This document shows, in pieces, positions 11,059-23,504 of a stretch of DNA of 64,000 bases. The notes under the pieces are model-generated. The model did no database searches. It was given only the letters and a program-made list of their open reading frames with translations, and was not told the origin of the DNA. The stretch lies in assembly GCA_030762935.1 (NCBI GenBank), contig CM060900.1, positions 283,546,284 through 283,610,283 on the forward strand. The letters run 5' to 3'. The stretch comes from Hymenopus coronatus (Eukaryota > Arthropoda > Insecta > Mantodea > Hymenopodidae). Numbering within the stretch: the stretch's first letter is position 1; each line of letters starts with the position of its first letter. The position numbers and the translations under genes are program-made.

Positions 11059-12009
11059 GTAACCCATTGAAATTATGTTAATAGAAAATGCTGCTATTGA
11101 TTCCAGAGTTTTCTGATCTGCTGGTTAATCCAATGGAAAACATGAACTAAATTAATTTGATGTACCATGGAACAGATAAAATCATCTTGATTCCTATTTC
11201 TGTTTGCCTGAAATAGCTAAGGAGCAATGTTGTATAGAGCCTTTTTTTTCTTTTGCTGTGGGAAACTGTGGATCATAATTGCAAGGGTCTATTGTATTAC
11301 TTTAATCTAATGTGAAATGCCCCATCTGTAAAAGAATGGAAAGAATGGATGCAGTAATATTTTATGGACAGAGGGAGCCATTGGAGGTAGTGAAAAGGCA
11401 CTTTCTGTCCCCCCCCCCTAACTTACAAAGGCATGGGCATCACCTCTTCAACTATTCTAAGCTAGATATTTCATTAGCCCTGTTATTAAGTAAACAAAAA
11501 GGCAGGTTTAAATAGGCTGACTGGGGCTGCAAGGATTAGGTTTCAGCTGTTAAGCTAATGCCATGATTATATAGCCTAGATTTCAGTTAACATTGGATCA
11601 GAATCAGAGCATGCAAATGCTGAATTGTTGTTTTATTGACACATCCATAGCTTCATTCTATTAGATACAGAAAAATATTTTCAAGCTTTTATATTTGAAA
11701 TCAGTTTGCAAAGTCAGGTATAATACAAAATACAATTCATTTCATAGGCCATGAGAAATCCACTTATAAGAAACGTATTACATCCATTTTGTGAGTTTAT
11801 GGATTTCTTCTCACCTAAGAAGTAGAAAACTGTTGAAATTGTTTTTGCCATTTTTATGGCTAAGGATTGAAATTCCTTGTATTTTCCTTAATGATATTGC
11901 TGTCATCCATTGTCATTGTAAGGAAACCATTAACTTGATTTTCATTCAGTGGTGGATGAGTTCATAAGCAGGAATGAATTTTTACTTTCTGTATTACTTT
12001 CCAGCCAAG

Positions 12010-12467
12010 AATTTGATATTGGAGATTTAGTGGAAATATGTTTTGAGGCTCACTGAATCCAAATATATGTGTGGGTGTGGGTGGGTGGGTGGGTGGGTGG
12101 GTGTAGTCAATTAAAACCAAACTTCATTATTTATGTTCTGCATCTTCTAAGGATATGGCACGATTTTCAAGAAAATTCCCTCCCCCTAACTAATCTTTAT
12201 AAGGAATGTTTTTCAAAAATCAAATTTTTATTAAAAAATGGGTTTCAAAAATTTTAATTAAAATAAAATATGTTAAAGATATTATCATGAGAAATGAAGT
12301 GTATGGTTTAAATTTTCTGATTAGCCTCCAAAGTCATCTTTATTCTGGATGACTTGTATAAGTGGTAGTGAAAAGGATTGAATAAATATTACTACACAGA
12401 AAATATAGATCTCCGTAAAATATACATTTTATGCCTAACATTTTTTGGGAGGTTTTGTTCTTTTGTT

Positions 12468-12503
<36 letters not shown>

Positions 12504-12628
12504 GTTTTTTTGTTATTGTCTTTTTGTTTCTTGCTCCCCTTTTCTCCTTTCTGGGTTTAATGATTTCTGAGATATTCGTTGTTATTTGTTTCAGTTTTTC
12601 AAAACTTATATTTTCCTCAAATATGACG
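12010..12628 (+). repeat. interspersed non-coding repeat, copy 2
   Basis: Homologous, in order, to 1690-2037, but interrupted by a (GTGG)n array at 12067-12105 and by an inserted stretch around the (GT)n at 12474-12501. The final block GAGATATTCGTTGTTATTTG matches copy 1 near 1977. No poly(A) end is retained here. Confidence 0.55.
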
Positions 12629-12901
12629 TCATTATTCACTGATTTTTATCCTTGTCATGCAAAGAGAATGGAATTTCAATACCATCATATAGCAACCAGT
12701 TCCTAAAAGATGTGATTACCACTTAAGCTTCAGATATTCCCTATTTCCATTGTATCTACAAGGAAATAAGTAATTGTATCTACAAGGAAATAAGTAATAA
12801 AACCATTTTGGCTAATGTTTATCTTGATTGGCATGACATAGAGAGAAGAATAAGTTTTACAGTTGCAGAACAGATAGAGAAGGTCTTGTGAATGGAATGC
12901 A

Positions 12902-13185
12902 TCAAATTTTTTTTTTAGTAATGTTTAACACTTGCTCTTACTGTGAGCACCATGGGCAATGAACGTTGGTGATACATGAAATGAAATGATAACTGTGAAA
13001 GGAAATTTTGGAAAGAAACAAGTTTAGGGTACCTCAATGACATTTACCAGTTATAAAGAATAAGGGAAAGCTGCAAGAATCTCAGACAGAAAGCACAGTA
13101 CTGGAGGGATTTGAGCCACTGGCTTCCCATTTATAAATCCATGTCTTAATGACTTTGCCACTTGAGCAGTAGGAATGAACTGAGA
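12902..13185 (-). repeat. tRNA-derived SINE, second family
   Basis: On the minus strand, the A-box-like CCTACTGCTCAAGTGGCAA (rc of 13155-13173) and the B-box-like GGCTCAAATCC (rc of 13107-13117) are spaced as in a tRNA. The 3' tail on the plus strand begins with a T run at 12907-12917 followed by GTAATGTTTAACAC, reminiscent of the tail of the A-D SINE family. No target duplication was found. Confidence 0.55.
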
Positions 13186-14562
13186 CACAATACAGTGCAC
13201 AGTCAGTAAGGTAATTCAACAGACCAACCATTACTTTTGTCTTCAAACTTTAAATTAAAAAACCTTTATAAGCATCTGTACCATACTATGATTTAAATAC
13301 CTTTTACTATAGTAATTACACAAAATATTTTATTAATACCCAACATATTGCATAATCCTGTAACCCCCTCCCCAAATAATGTATACCAATGTGGAGACTT
13401 TGCAGGAAGCACAGTATGATATAAAAAGCATGGGTAAGCTTTTCTTATGTGATTGCATAATTTGTCTTCATATGTATTTCCTTTAATACTAATACTAGAA
13501 ATTATAATCATTCCTTTTTTGAGAATGAAATAGCTGTAAAGAATAATAATAGTAATAACAGATAATAATTGTGTCCACATTTGCAGAGATGTATCAGAAT
13601 GATTCCTAGAGATATAAGAACCACACATATTTGTGTGTGATTTGGAAATAAAACTAGCAATGTGTCATTGATGTGTAAAATTTAGGGTGAACAACTGTGA
13701 ATACCTCATAAACAATATAGACATAATTCCTCAAGAACAAAGTAAAATACTGGGGATACTTTACTACATGTGACGCGAGGAGGCAAGCAACATTTCTGAG
13801 CCCAAAGGTTTGCCATTGTGCATGTGCAAGCAGAGAAAAATGACAGATGAATACAAGCGCCAGTGCTTCTCGCTTAGCAGCCAACATGTGATTCATTTAT
13901 CACAATCATAGTCAATATCTGCAAATAATCCCTAGACATGTACAAAGCAAATAATATGGAAGAGATTAACAGTCAATCATTTTTGAAAAGACCTAAGCAA
14001 ACTTTCTCTTAGGTTTTATTGCTTTACAAACATATGAATACAATTAGGCAGAATTTATTGCAATGTGAGAAGTGAAGGTTGTATGTTCTTGACAATATTC
14101 TTACAGATTATAACAGTTTTAGAAATGGCTCATTTGATTAATGAGACAGAACTGTCGGTTTGCCTCAATGATACAGAGGCATGTATCACTGTTATTTGGT
14201 GAGGATCTGCTGAGAACAAGAACATTATATGTTGTAGTCTGATTGCAATGCCATCCTGCATCCCATTAAGAGATGGTACTGCACACTTCACAAGTTTTGC
14301 TACAGGTAGGATAATGTTAAATGGAGCCCTATTCTTAATACTTTTGGTGTGAATAATTATCTAGCAATTAAGTATATTTATTAATCTTTTTAGAACAGGA
14401 CATGAAAAAGTCCCACAGTCTTTGTGCAAAGGTTCAAGCAGGTAAGGCTATTTGCCTGTGCATTTTCTTTTCCTCATCCACTGCTTTGTTTACAAGCAAT
14501 CATATGGAGGCCAATATGTGAGATAGCATTTGACTGGTTCAGTTACTGCTGTGAAGTAAATA

Positions 14563-14596
<34 letters not shown>

Positions 14597-14597
14597 C
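14563..14597. repeat. (GAT)n microsatellite
   Basis: About eleven tandem GAT units directly before a SINE head. Confidence 0.95.
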
Positions 14598-14835
14598 AGC
14601 CCATCTCTGCAGTGTGGTGGTAGCATATCTGCCTTCCATTCGAGAGGTTCTGAGTTTGAATCTCGGTCAGGGTAAGTTTTCTGGATAAGGTTTTTTCAGG
14701 GTTTTCCGTTATCCTGAGAAGATGCAAGTTATGTTACCTTAAGCTCCATTTACTACAATTTATTTTAGCATCATTTCACCCATTTCAATCATTGTCTGAT
14801 ATGACCTTTCATGTTAAAGGATGCTAAAAACTTCC
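14598..14835 (+). repeat. tRNA-derived SINE, third family
   Basis: The A-box-like GTGTGGTGGTAGCATATC (from about 14612) and B-box GAGTTTGAATCTC (14652-14664) give a tRNA-like head. The body follows to about 14835, where the tail passes into a long AT-rich microsatellite. The anticodon-loop region has no fit to a functional tRNA. Confidence 0.6.
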
Positions 14836-15059
14836 TAATAATGATAATGATGATAATGATAATGATGATAACGATGATAATGATGATAACGATGATAATG
14901 ATGATGATAATAATAATAATAATAGTATAATAATAATAATAATAATAATAATAATTATAATAATACAAATAATAATAATAATAATAATAATAATAGGAAT
15001 AGTAATAATAAAAATAATAATCAAAATAATAGTAATAATAATAATAAAATAATAATCAA

Positions 15060-15122
<63 letters not shown>

Positions 15123-15345
15123 TAATAATAATAATAACAACAACCAACCACCAACAACAGCAACACTACTAATACTAATAATAAAGAGCAAGAAGAGGAG
15201 GGAAGAAGAAGAAGAAGAAGAAGAAGAAGAAGAAGAAGAAGAAGAAGAAGAAGAAGAAGAAGAAGAAGAAGAAGAAGAAGAAGGGTGAGGGTGAGAGTAG
15301 TAATATTAGTCGTCATCACCACCATCACAACAACAATGTCTTTGC
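14836..15345. repeat. compound microsatellite, half a kilobase
   Basis: A chain of (ATAATG)n, (AAT)n with scattered interruptions, (AAC)n and a long (AAG)n block at about 15203-15282. The block begins at a SINE tail, which probably seeded it. Apparent poly-Tyr, poly-Ile and poly-Leu proteins here are artefacts. Confidence 0.95.
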
Positions 15346-15689
15346 AGGGGCGGTGTTCAATGGGAATATTTGATACTCATATTTGTGAATATTTGTGGCA
15401 TAGTCACATAAAAAATTTTTAAGTGGATCCTTTCCAGTAATTTGTGGTAGAATATAGTGATTAGGTTCAGGCTATGCTGAGCTAATGCAGTGTACATAGC
15501 TAGTCATCATAATTTGGAGACAGTTTACATAATTATTCAGTTAGTGTAATTTATTGACAAAAAAGATTGTTTGCAGCATTGCGTTTTGTAATACAGGATG
15601 GATCTTTGGTAGATAATAGATAATACAAGAGCAGAACATAAATAAATAAAAGACTGTAAACTAGCAAAAACAGGAATTGATGATCATGT

Positions 15690-16690
15690 AGTTTTGTGGA
15701 TAGGACATTTTTTTTGAAAGGGAGGACGCAAAGAGTAACATTAGGTAAAGAACTGTCTGAAAGGGGTTTTGTAAGTTCGGGCATGCCCCAAGGCATGGTA
15801 ATGGGTCTGTTACTTTTTCTTCTGTTTGTTAATGCTATAACTATAAATATTAAATGGCAAATAAGATTGTTCATAGACGATTGCATTATTTATAGTAAGA
15901 TTCGAAATACCATGCATGAGACTGCTCTTCAGGATGACCAAAATGAAATAAGTAGGTGGGCTGCCACAAACAAAATGGCAATCAATGCTAGGAAAAGTAA
16001 GTAAATTGTTGTTAGTAGAACTAAGGGGAAAATTCTTCATAGGTATCATATGGGTTGGGAACAAACTCCACAGGTGGACAGCTGCAAATATTTGGGAGTG
16101 TGCTTGTTAAGTAATGCCAGATGGGAGGATCAGATAAATTCTACATCTAGGGAAGCGTGGAAGACTTTGCGCTTCATAATAAGAATACTGAAAAAGGGGA
16201 GCAGAAAGTCCAGGGAAATTGCTTACAAGTCCTTAGTGCGGCCAGTTATGGAATATGGAGTAGCATGCTGGGACTCATACAGGGTTAATCAAACTGATTT
16301 GCTGGAAAAGATAGAGAAAGGCTATAACATTCATAAAGAAAGGTAAAGACTTTGGGTTTATGAAAGGCAAAGAAAATAAATGGATGCCGTTAAAAGTTAT
16401 GCATAAAAGACATAGGCTAGTTGCACTATTTAAAGTTTATACTGGCTTAGATGCATTGGTGGAAATTTGAAAACCTGGCATTCTATGGACAAAATGATCA
16501 TTTGTATAAAATTAAGGGTACAAGGTACATAACCGACATAGGAATGTTTTCTTTTGTTATTAGGACCATTGAAGAATGGAATGAATTGCCTGTAGCAGGC
16601 TTTCAGGGCTGGCCTCTGATGTTAAATAAGTTTAGGGATAATCTAAAGGGAACAAATGCTAGATAATTAATTAAAGTAAATATTGTGAAG
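15690..16690 (+). mobile_element. CR1-like LINE, RT fragment, 5' truncated
   Basis: The plus strand encodes the second half of a CR1/Jockey-group reverse transcriptase. TLGKELSERGFVSSGMPQGM and IRLFIDDCIIY (active-site FIDD in place of the usual FADD) lie at 15730-15900. After a stop, VDSCKYLGVCLLSNARWEDQ and AYKSLVRPVMEYGVACWDSY follow at 16075-16300. The C-terminal tail at 16451-16666 has TDIGMFSFVIRTIEEWNELP. The start is truncated and there are stop codons and a frameshift near 16345. The 3' end meets a (CA)n array. Confidence 0.8.
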
Positions 16691-16699
16691 TACACACAT

Positions 16700-16735
16700 G
16701 CGTGCACACGCATACACACACGCATGCACGCACAT

Positions 16736-16772
<37 letters not shown>
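16700..16772. repeat. (CA)n microsatellite
   Basis: CA repeats with CATG interruptions, lying between the 3' end of the plus-strand CR1-like LINE and the 3' end of the minus-strand Jockey-like LINE. Confidence 0.95.
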
Positions 16773-16774
<2 letters not shown>

Positions 16775-16784
16775 GGCACACGGT

Positions 16785-17359
16785 GTTCCTTATAGAGCAT
16801 TTTAAAACTCCACCCCCTATTGTTTTAAGGCACTCACCCTTGCAACCTCTTTCACAAATAAAATGCAAAGGAGGAAGGTCCATCGAGATCTCAAGGGGAG
16901 TCTGTGGAGTAGTCTGCATCACCCAGGTTATCATCAGGCATATCAGTCTTTGCAATGATTCTAGTCTAGTATCCACCGTTTTCATCTCTAAGGTGAGCCA
17001 CCAAATCAGCACTGCATAGTTTTCTGAAGGACTTATAACCAAGGTGTATAGCCATTTGACCATTTTCAATTGTAGGCCCCACTTCATTCTGATGCCTTCT
17101 TTACCTTGTATTCAGCATGCTTTTTCCGATGTAGCCCAGCATCCAGGATGATGCCTAGGTACTGGACCAAACTGGATAGCTTCAATTCTTCCTAAAGCCA
17201 GGCAGCCCTCTCCTCCTTGTCCAAGTAGCATACCAGTCTGTTCCCTTATACCATTCTTTCAGAACTCACAAGAAGCCGTAGATGAGCTCTGATACAGTAC
17301 TCGTGGATTTTTCATTTGTTACTAGGCATATGTCTCTGCATAGCCTTGAGCATGAATTC
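16785..17359 (-). mobile_element. Jockey-like LINE, 3' portion (second half of a split element)
   Basis: Reading from 17359 downward on the minus strand, the sequence continues the RT from the other side of the hAT at 17360-22068. It opens with IHAQGYAETYA, where the catalytic YADD box is expected (here YAET). Later blocks are SSLVQYLGIILDAGLHRKKH and KWGLQLKMVKWLYTLVISPS, then LICLMITWVMQTTPQTPLEI, typical of the Jockey RT C-terminal region. Frameshifts and nonsense codons are present. The octamer ATGAATTC at 17352-17359 is the left target duplication of the inserted hAT. Confidence 0.8.
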
Positions 17360-18426
17360 CAGTGGCAGGTCATGGCCAAAATTTTTTGGGGGCATGAAAA
17401 TCATTTTGCTTACTAAATATTCATATTAATAAAGTACAACTATCAATTTTATTAGCCATATTTTTCACTTTCTACACCATTAACCCATGAAAATAATGTT
17501 TTTCAATGATTGAATATAGACTTCAGAAATTAGTACAGGAGCGTAACACAATTTTCCCCAAAAAATGCTAGATTTATATGCATGCAACATATAAAAGAAT
17601 AGTATTAGAGCATTATTTAAACTCGCCTAGATCCAAAATTATGTTACCCAAATAAGCTCCCACCTCATCAGAATAACTTTTTTTTAACACAATGACATAT
17701 GCAACACTGTATGTACACATGAATATTTTGAAAATGCTTAATTTTTCATAAATTACACTTTTGGCCTATTTATATACAAAATCAATTCCTCTATTCTTTA
17801 ACTAAAGAACATTTCCATCAGCCTTTCATCAAATATCCTGAATGTAATGATCATGTCCTTATTTGCAGACAGCATTACTAATGCATAGAGTCTGTTATTT
17901 GTCATTGTATTTCTTAAAAATGTCTTTACCCTCTTCAGATTGGAAAAACAATATTTTGGTTCTGCAATTGTCAATTGTTGCAGTTTTTATTACAATTTTT
18001 AAAAGTTTTGTGACTTTAGTGAAAACTGATGGAAGGTTATTTTCGTTTATAAACTGAAAAGTTTCAGTATTAAAGTCATTTTGTCATTTAGTAAGAAAAA
18101 ATGGATTCTGTGTAATATGAAATAATACCAAGTATTGTTAAGCAAACCAATGCTTTGAAATGCCATGAAAAATAGGGTTTTGGGCAAATTTCATTATTTT
18201 GGGAGGATGGGCCTTTGCTCTATTTTACTCAACACACTCCTCATATACTGACCCAACCTTTAATTAGCTCCAATGCCCTACGCAGTTCTTCCTGCAGTGG
18301 AAAAGAATAGGATTGCACTACTCATATAAATTTTTTTCAGGGAAAGTTCTACAAAAATTCATAAATAACTCATTACACAGTAAAGATCCAGCTTTTAGAT
18401 AGCCATTATAAGCAAATCTATCTGAA

Positions 18427-20157
18427 AAAATAGTTTCATCAATTGAAATTAATTAGTTTAGTCAATTTTGTAACACTACATCACTTACTTTTATTATTGG
18501 AAAACATGTTTCAGAACCATGTGCTTCCATTGTCAGTTCCTTTAGATGACTGCTGGCAATGCTTACTGTGGTGGTTGTCATTGTCCCTAGAGGTAGTTTG
18601 ATGAACCTCTGCATCAGTAGATCACCTGGTGGGATTTCGAAGTTGAAAATGTGGTTCTTGTTTTTCCAAATAAATATGTTTTCCCAAACTTTTAATTGTC
18701 CTCCTTGTGATATTTTTTAGTATATTCAGATTTTTATTTATGGTGTGTTGCTCTTTCCAAAAATGCCAAGCTACCACGTATTTGTCTTCTTGTTTAAGTT
18801 TAATATTTCTTTGGTGTTCTATTGTTCATGTTTTTATGTTTCTTTTAGTTCAGCCAACATAAATTTTTCACAGTTGTTGCAGCTGAACTGATATATTCCT
18901 GGTTTGTTTTCTTGTGGAATATCATCTTTTATTTCTGAATTTAATATGTTTTTTATGGAATAATTGTTTTTGGGGACAGAATGAATGTTGTGACATTTGA
19001 AGATCTTCTGGAATTTGCAGAAAATTGTAGGATGGTATGTAAACTTATTGTAAATCTTGTTTTCTTTCTCCTTTAGTGTAAGTGTACTGATTTATTTTAT
19101 TCTTTTCATATTTTTAGCTCTGTTAACTTTTTTGTATATCATTTCTGCCCGCAATCCATTTTCTGTATGTCTAATATATTTGCTCGTTCACAGTTGTATT
19201 CTTTTTTGCCCATTGGTACATTCAGCAATCTGTACACAAGGCTGTTGAGTACTACATGCTGATGGGGAATGGGATTGTAACTCTTTTGTTTTGTATAACT
19301 GTTGGTGTGGGTATGTTTTCTGTAAATACCAAATGTTAGGTGGTTTTCATTTTTGATGATTTTAAGGTCCAGGAATGGTAGTTGTCCATCACATTCCTTC
19401 TCCATTGTGAAGTTTATGGATATTTCTTGCAGATTTAGCAATTTTAATGCACCTTCCAGGAATTTTTCTGGAAGTATTGCAAAGATGTCATCTACAGGTG
19501 GTACCATACTTTGAATATCCAAGGGAATGCCACCACCCTACAACTTTCTACAAATTCCAGAGGATCTTCAAATGACACAACATCATTCTGGCCCCAAAAA
19601 ACATTTACTCCATAAAAAAGATATTAAATTCAAAATTAAAAGATATTCCACAAGAAAACAACCAGAATATATCAGTTAAAATGCAACGACTGTGAAAAAA
19701 TCTACAGTGGCCAAACAAAAAGAAGCATAAAGACAAGAGCAAAAGAACACCAAAGAAATATTAAACTTAATCAAGAAGAAAATCTGTGGTAGCTTGGTAT
19801 TTTTGGAAACAGCAACACACCATAAATAGAAGTTTGAAAATACTCAAAAATATCAAAAGGAAGACAGAATTAAAAGTTTGGGGAAACATATATTTGAAAA
19901 ATCAAGAACCACGTTTTCAAATTTGAAATCCTGCTAGGCCACCTACTGATGCAGAGGTTCATCAAACCACCACTAGGGACAATGACAGCTACCACAGCAA
20001 GCAATGTCGGCAGTTGACTAAAGGAATGGACAATAAAAGCATATGGCTTCTGAAACATGTTTTCCAATAATAAAAGTAAGTGATATAGAATTACAAAATT
20101 GACTCAACTAATTGATTTCAATTGATAGAATATGTCACTGTCACAAAGTCCACCATA
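18427..20157. mobile_element. Penelope-like element in head-to-head inverted arrangement
   Basis: Two arms of about 600 bp (18438-19025 and 19527-20126) are reverse complements with scattered differences, separated by a unique region. The minus strand, read from 19522, gives an RT segment with PVDDIFAILP, then DGQLPFLDLKII and TFGIYRK. It runs into the left arm, which encodes the GIY-YIG-type block GIYQFSCNNCEKF. The right arm on the plus strand encodes the equivalent RIYQLKCNDCEKIYSGQTKR. Penelope elements use an RT fused to a GIY-YIG endonuclease. Both copies carry stops, so neither is functional. Insertion limits come from comparison with the hAT copy at about 60780. Confidence 0.8.
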
Positions 20158-20439
20158 TATCAGTAATAATAATTGTGATGACATTACACACCTTCTTAGC
20201 ATTTCCTATGCTTGCCAATTTCATACTGCTTTCTTTTCTTTGGCATTTGCAGAAAACATTCACATTACTGTTTGTGTACTTCATCAGCATTTAATCTTTC
20301 TTTTTTCCATTTGTTGTTTTAAACACAAGAATATAACGCTTAAACATCCTACTATCTTTGTTTTTCTTTTTAAGTTGCTGCTACAATATGAGGCAGGATT
20401 TTATGGAAAACTATTAAACAAAAAATAAAATTTGGATGT

Positions 20440-21650
20440 CAAAGAGATCATCTATAACTCTGATTTCATTTACAATGGTTGTATTAGTTCAGCTCTCTTC
20501 AATAATTTTGATCTTTCAGGTTTTATATATTTTTGCACACAACATTGACAGTACAAATAGTTTAATTCCATATTGTTAATGCAATTCTGGAGAGCCTTGC
20601 CTGCATTACTTTTTCTAAAATATTACATTGCAAAGAGGAATTGGAAAAAAATTGCTGGAATCCTTGATAGATTTGAAAATATCACACGTATTTGTTGTCT
20701 TTTGTATGATTAAATTCAATTGATGTGCATAGTAGTGGACAAAGTGCAGGTATGGGTATGTTTCGCTTATTTTAACCTGTACCTCACCAATTTTTCCACT
20801 CATACATTAGCCCCATCAAATGTTTGTGCAATGAAATTTGTTGTTTTTGGTATCTCCAAGAATTGGTTGAATCTCATTACTAATGCACTTTGGCATAAAT
20901 TCCACATCTCTTCCTTCAGGATTCACAAATACTCAAAATACCTCATAAAAAATTTCTCATATACATATGGAAAACCTACACCATTTGATAATGATTTGAA
21001 ATGCCAGTTGTATCATCACACTGAATGGCAACAACTTCAGAAGCTTATTTCTCTCCCTACAGACATTTAACATGAAGTCTAACAATTCATACTGAACTGC
21101 TTTCTAAATTCCTTTGAATACTGTGGATATTCTAAATATTCCTTCATTGCTGTATTCAGTACAGCTGTATAATCAATCAGACCCTTATATATCCTTGGAT
21201 TTGAAGATGTAGCAGACTTGTCATGGCTTCATAATGCCAGTTCAAACACAGTGCAAACTTAACACACAAAATCAACCTTTTTAAAATATGTCTCTTTTTA
21301 CCCGCTTGAATGTTTTATTTTTTCATTAATATAAAATCATCACATTTTTAAATTTTTTTCTGTTAAATGGCTTATACCATTCACTCCTTTAACTGTCCAT
21401 AAACAACTGACAGATTTAGGAACAAACAAAATAGATAAGTGGCAGAAAAAGGACTTGTGAACTTTGTAACCATAGATCCAGTCATATACATCACATATGT
21501 CCTTAGAATTAAGCAGAGTTTTAAAAACACTGCTTTCATTTCTTTTAGTTTCCACATTTTCTATCAAGCACTTGGGTGTTGGTTTACCCAAAATTTTAAT
21601 AATATTCTCCACCCCAGGAGTTAGCCTTGAAATCTGCATTTCCATAAGTC
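20440..21650 (-). pseudogene. hAT transposase (DUF4371-like type), N-terminal and middle parts
   Basis: The N-terminal block at 21645-21340 reads GKPTPKCLIENVETKRNESS, then FKTLLNSKDICDVYDWIYGY and SFFCHLSILF. It matches the opening of the plus-strand copy at 59726. Further down, the DUF4371/ZMYM-type core is visible across frames: TFDGANV then TYPYLHFVHYYAHQLNLIIQ near 20740-20850. The part after the Penelope insertion (18440-17700) aligns with 60790-60940 of the other copy. Stops and frameshifts are frequent. In intact relatives this protein cuts and rejoins the element ends in the nucleus. Confidence 0.75.
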
Positions 21651-22068
21651 ACTGTACAGAGTTAACCATATTTCTTTAATCAGTAAAACTACAAAGCCAC
21701 CAGTAACATTAACTTTATAAAGAGTATTAAAATAAGAAACTTGCATGTTTTAATACTATAAAACTACTTGGGGAAAAATACATAAGGCATGGGTGGGAAA
21801 ATGTGCAGGTTATTCATACATAATGTGAAAACTACTACCACTTCCTCCCTGCCTTCACTGTTACATACCAATTGGCAGGTGGATCAGTGCCAGCACTATG
21901 CCCATCACACCAGGACTGAGGTATTAGAGTTTCACCTTTACCACCATATGTTTCCTTATAGTTTAAAAATAAAGCAGTCTTAATAGTCATGAGGGTAAGG
22001 TTAATTTAATGCCTCAAGATTTTCTAGGGGGGCATGCACCGTCACGCCTTTATAAAGAACCACCACTG

Positions 22069-22705
22069 ATGAATCCCCCTCTCAGGTTGAGCCAGTTCAG
22101 TAATTATTTACCACCAGACACCACAAGTGGGTAACCAAACATCTCCATGGGGGCAACCCTGGGATACCAATGCCTTCAGAGTCTGACTCCCCAGGGCCAC
22201 CACAGCCTGAGGACCTTCCAAGCAAGTCATAATCCAGTCCATAACCACCGAACTGATACCTATGTTATCCATACATTACTTAATGGTCCCTAAAGTCATA
22301 TTACTAAAGGTACCCTTATTGTCCAGAAAAACTGTCATGGCCAGTTCTTCACAGTCCAGCTTTGCCATGAGCTGGTGAAATGCCTGGATTTGGCTGGCCA
22401 GTAGGCATACTGCTGAGGATGTATGGATCTGTCAATCTCCACCACATCCCTCAAAAGTCTATCGACCAGTCTTTCTAAAACCATCAACATGAAGGATGTC
22501 AGATTAATAGGCAAAAGTCTTTGGGTCTACAGTATGATTGTCTGGTAGACTTAGGCATTAAAAAGCACCTGAGCCTGCTTCTAGAGGCAAAAGAAAATTT
22601 GTCTCATGGCAAGCTAGCCCTGAAAACCTTCACAAAGTAAGGTGAAATAATCTCCCAGCTCTCCTGCAGAAGAGATGAGAAGTCCCCATCCTTCCCTCTG
22701 TCCCG
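22069..22705 (-). mobile_element. Jockey-like LINE, 5' portion (first half of a split element)
   Basis: The minus strand from 22705 encodes, with frameshifts, RT motifs of a Jockey-type LINE: SWEIISPYFVKVFRASLP, SFASRSRLRCFLMPKS, then ELAMTVFLDNKG, SSVVMDWIMTCLEGPQAVVA and LVSQGCPHGDV. It ends LAQPERGIH at the hAT boundary. The sequence on the other side of the hAT (17359 downward) continues IHAQGYA, so the two halves read through. The octamer ATGAATCC at 22069-22076 is the right target duplication. Confidence 0.8.
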
Positions 22706-23344
22706 TAAAACATCTAGTTAGGCAAATATTAATTGATTTATTGCTTTAGTTTTAATATTTGTATTATCAATACCTTTTTTTAATTGTTTCAACTCTTTGG
22801 GATGTGCAATAATAGTTCTCAGAGCTCCACTGGAAGAGGACCATGATACTGAATACATCACAGGGCAAAGGTAATAGCACAAGCGTGCTTCATACCACTT
22901 CATTTCAAAACTTCCTTCTGCCTTAGAGCAGCTTGTCCTCAATGCTGAGCTATATTGCATGCTGCTTTTTGTTGTGCACCAAAGCTAGAACAGCTAGATA
23001 TAAGCCCTAATATATTTAAAGATCATACAAAGGTTTGGTATATTATGGTATTAACCTGTACTAATATGTACATTTCAAACTAAAGTGTATTATGAAAGTG
23101 CCAAGAAAAGAAAGTAAAAAAAAATTGTAATTAATTTTGTGAATACATTTTTTGGAAATGGTTTAGAGGATGAGAACCTTTCCATTTCTCATAACAGCGT
23201 AAGCATTATCAAAATTATTGAAAATGAAAAGATTAATCAAGTCATGTATTGCAAGTCAAGATATTAGTAAAAAGTTAATGATACTGCTAGTATTAAATCT
23301 GCACATTTTTATTTCATATGGGGAAAAAAAGCAAAATTAGGCAA

Positions 23345-23440
23345 ACGATAAGAAGAGTGTCCATAATTCTGAGAAGTCTGCATGAAAGTCAAGGATGTTA
23401 ATCACTAGACCACCACTGCTACAGATACTTGCACAAAAAG
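23345..23440 (-). repeat. possible degenerate tRNA-like SINE head
   Basis: The minus strand has AGCAGTGGTGGTCTAGTGAT followed by TAA, close to a tRNA A-box region, at about 23398-23420. The B box is not recognisable. Weak. Confidence 0.3.
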
Positions 23441-23504
23441 TACCAGAACGAAGGCAGGCTGTTGAATTAAAGAACAATTTTTTATCTTGAAATTGTGAGC
23501 AGAT

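Larger units (their letters stand above)
17360..22068 (-). mobile_element. hAT transposon inserted in a LINE and itself split by a Penelope-like element
   Basis: Termini are CAGTGGCAGGTCATGG at the left and, read from the right, CAGTGGTGGTTC, a short hAT-type inverted repeat. Flanking octamers ATGAATTC (17352-17359) and ATGAATCC (22069-22076) differ at one base, as expected for an 8-bp hAT target duplication. A second copy at 59222-61681 matches at both ends and internally. Compared with that copy, an extra block of about 1.7 kb at 18427-20157 is the Penelope-like insertion. Removing it leaves about 3 kb, a normal hAT length. Confidence 0.88.

Noticed and set aside
14539..15328. Poly-Tyr/Ile/Leu and poly-His frames
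   Set aside because: Pure products of GAT, AAT and AAG arrays.
18427..20157. Hammerhead ribozyme in the Penelope-like arms
   Set aside because: I saw CTGATGC-type words but not the CTGATGA plus GAAA core in the right spacing, so no claim is made.
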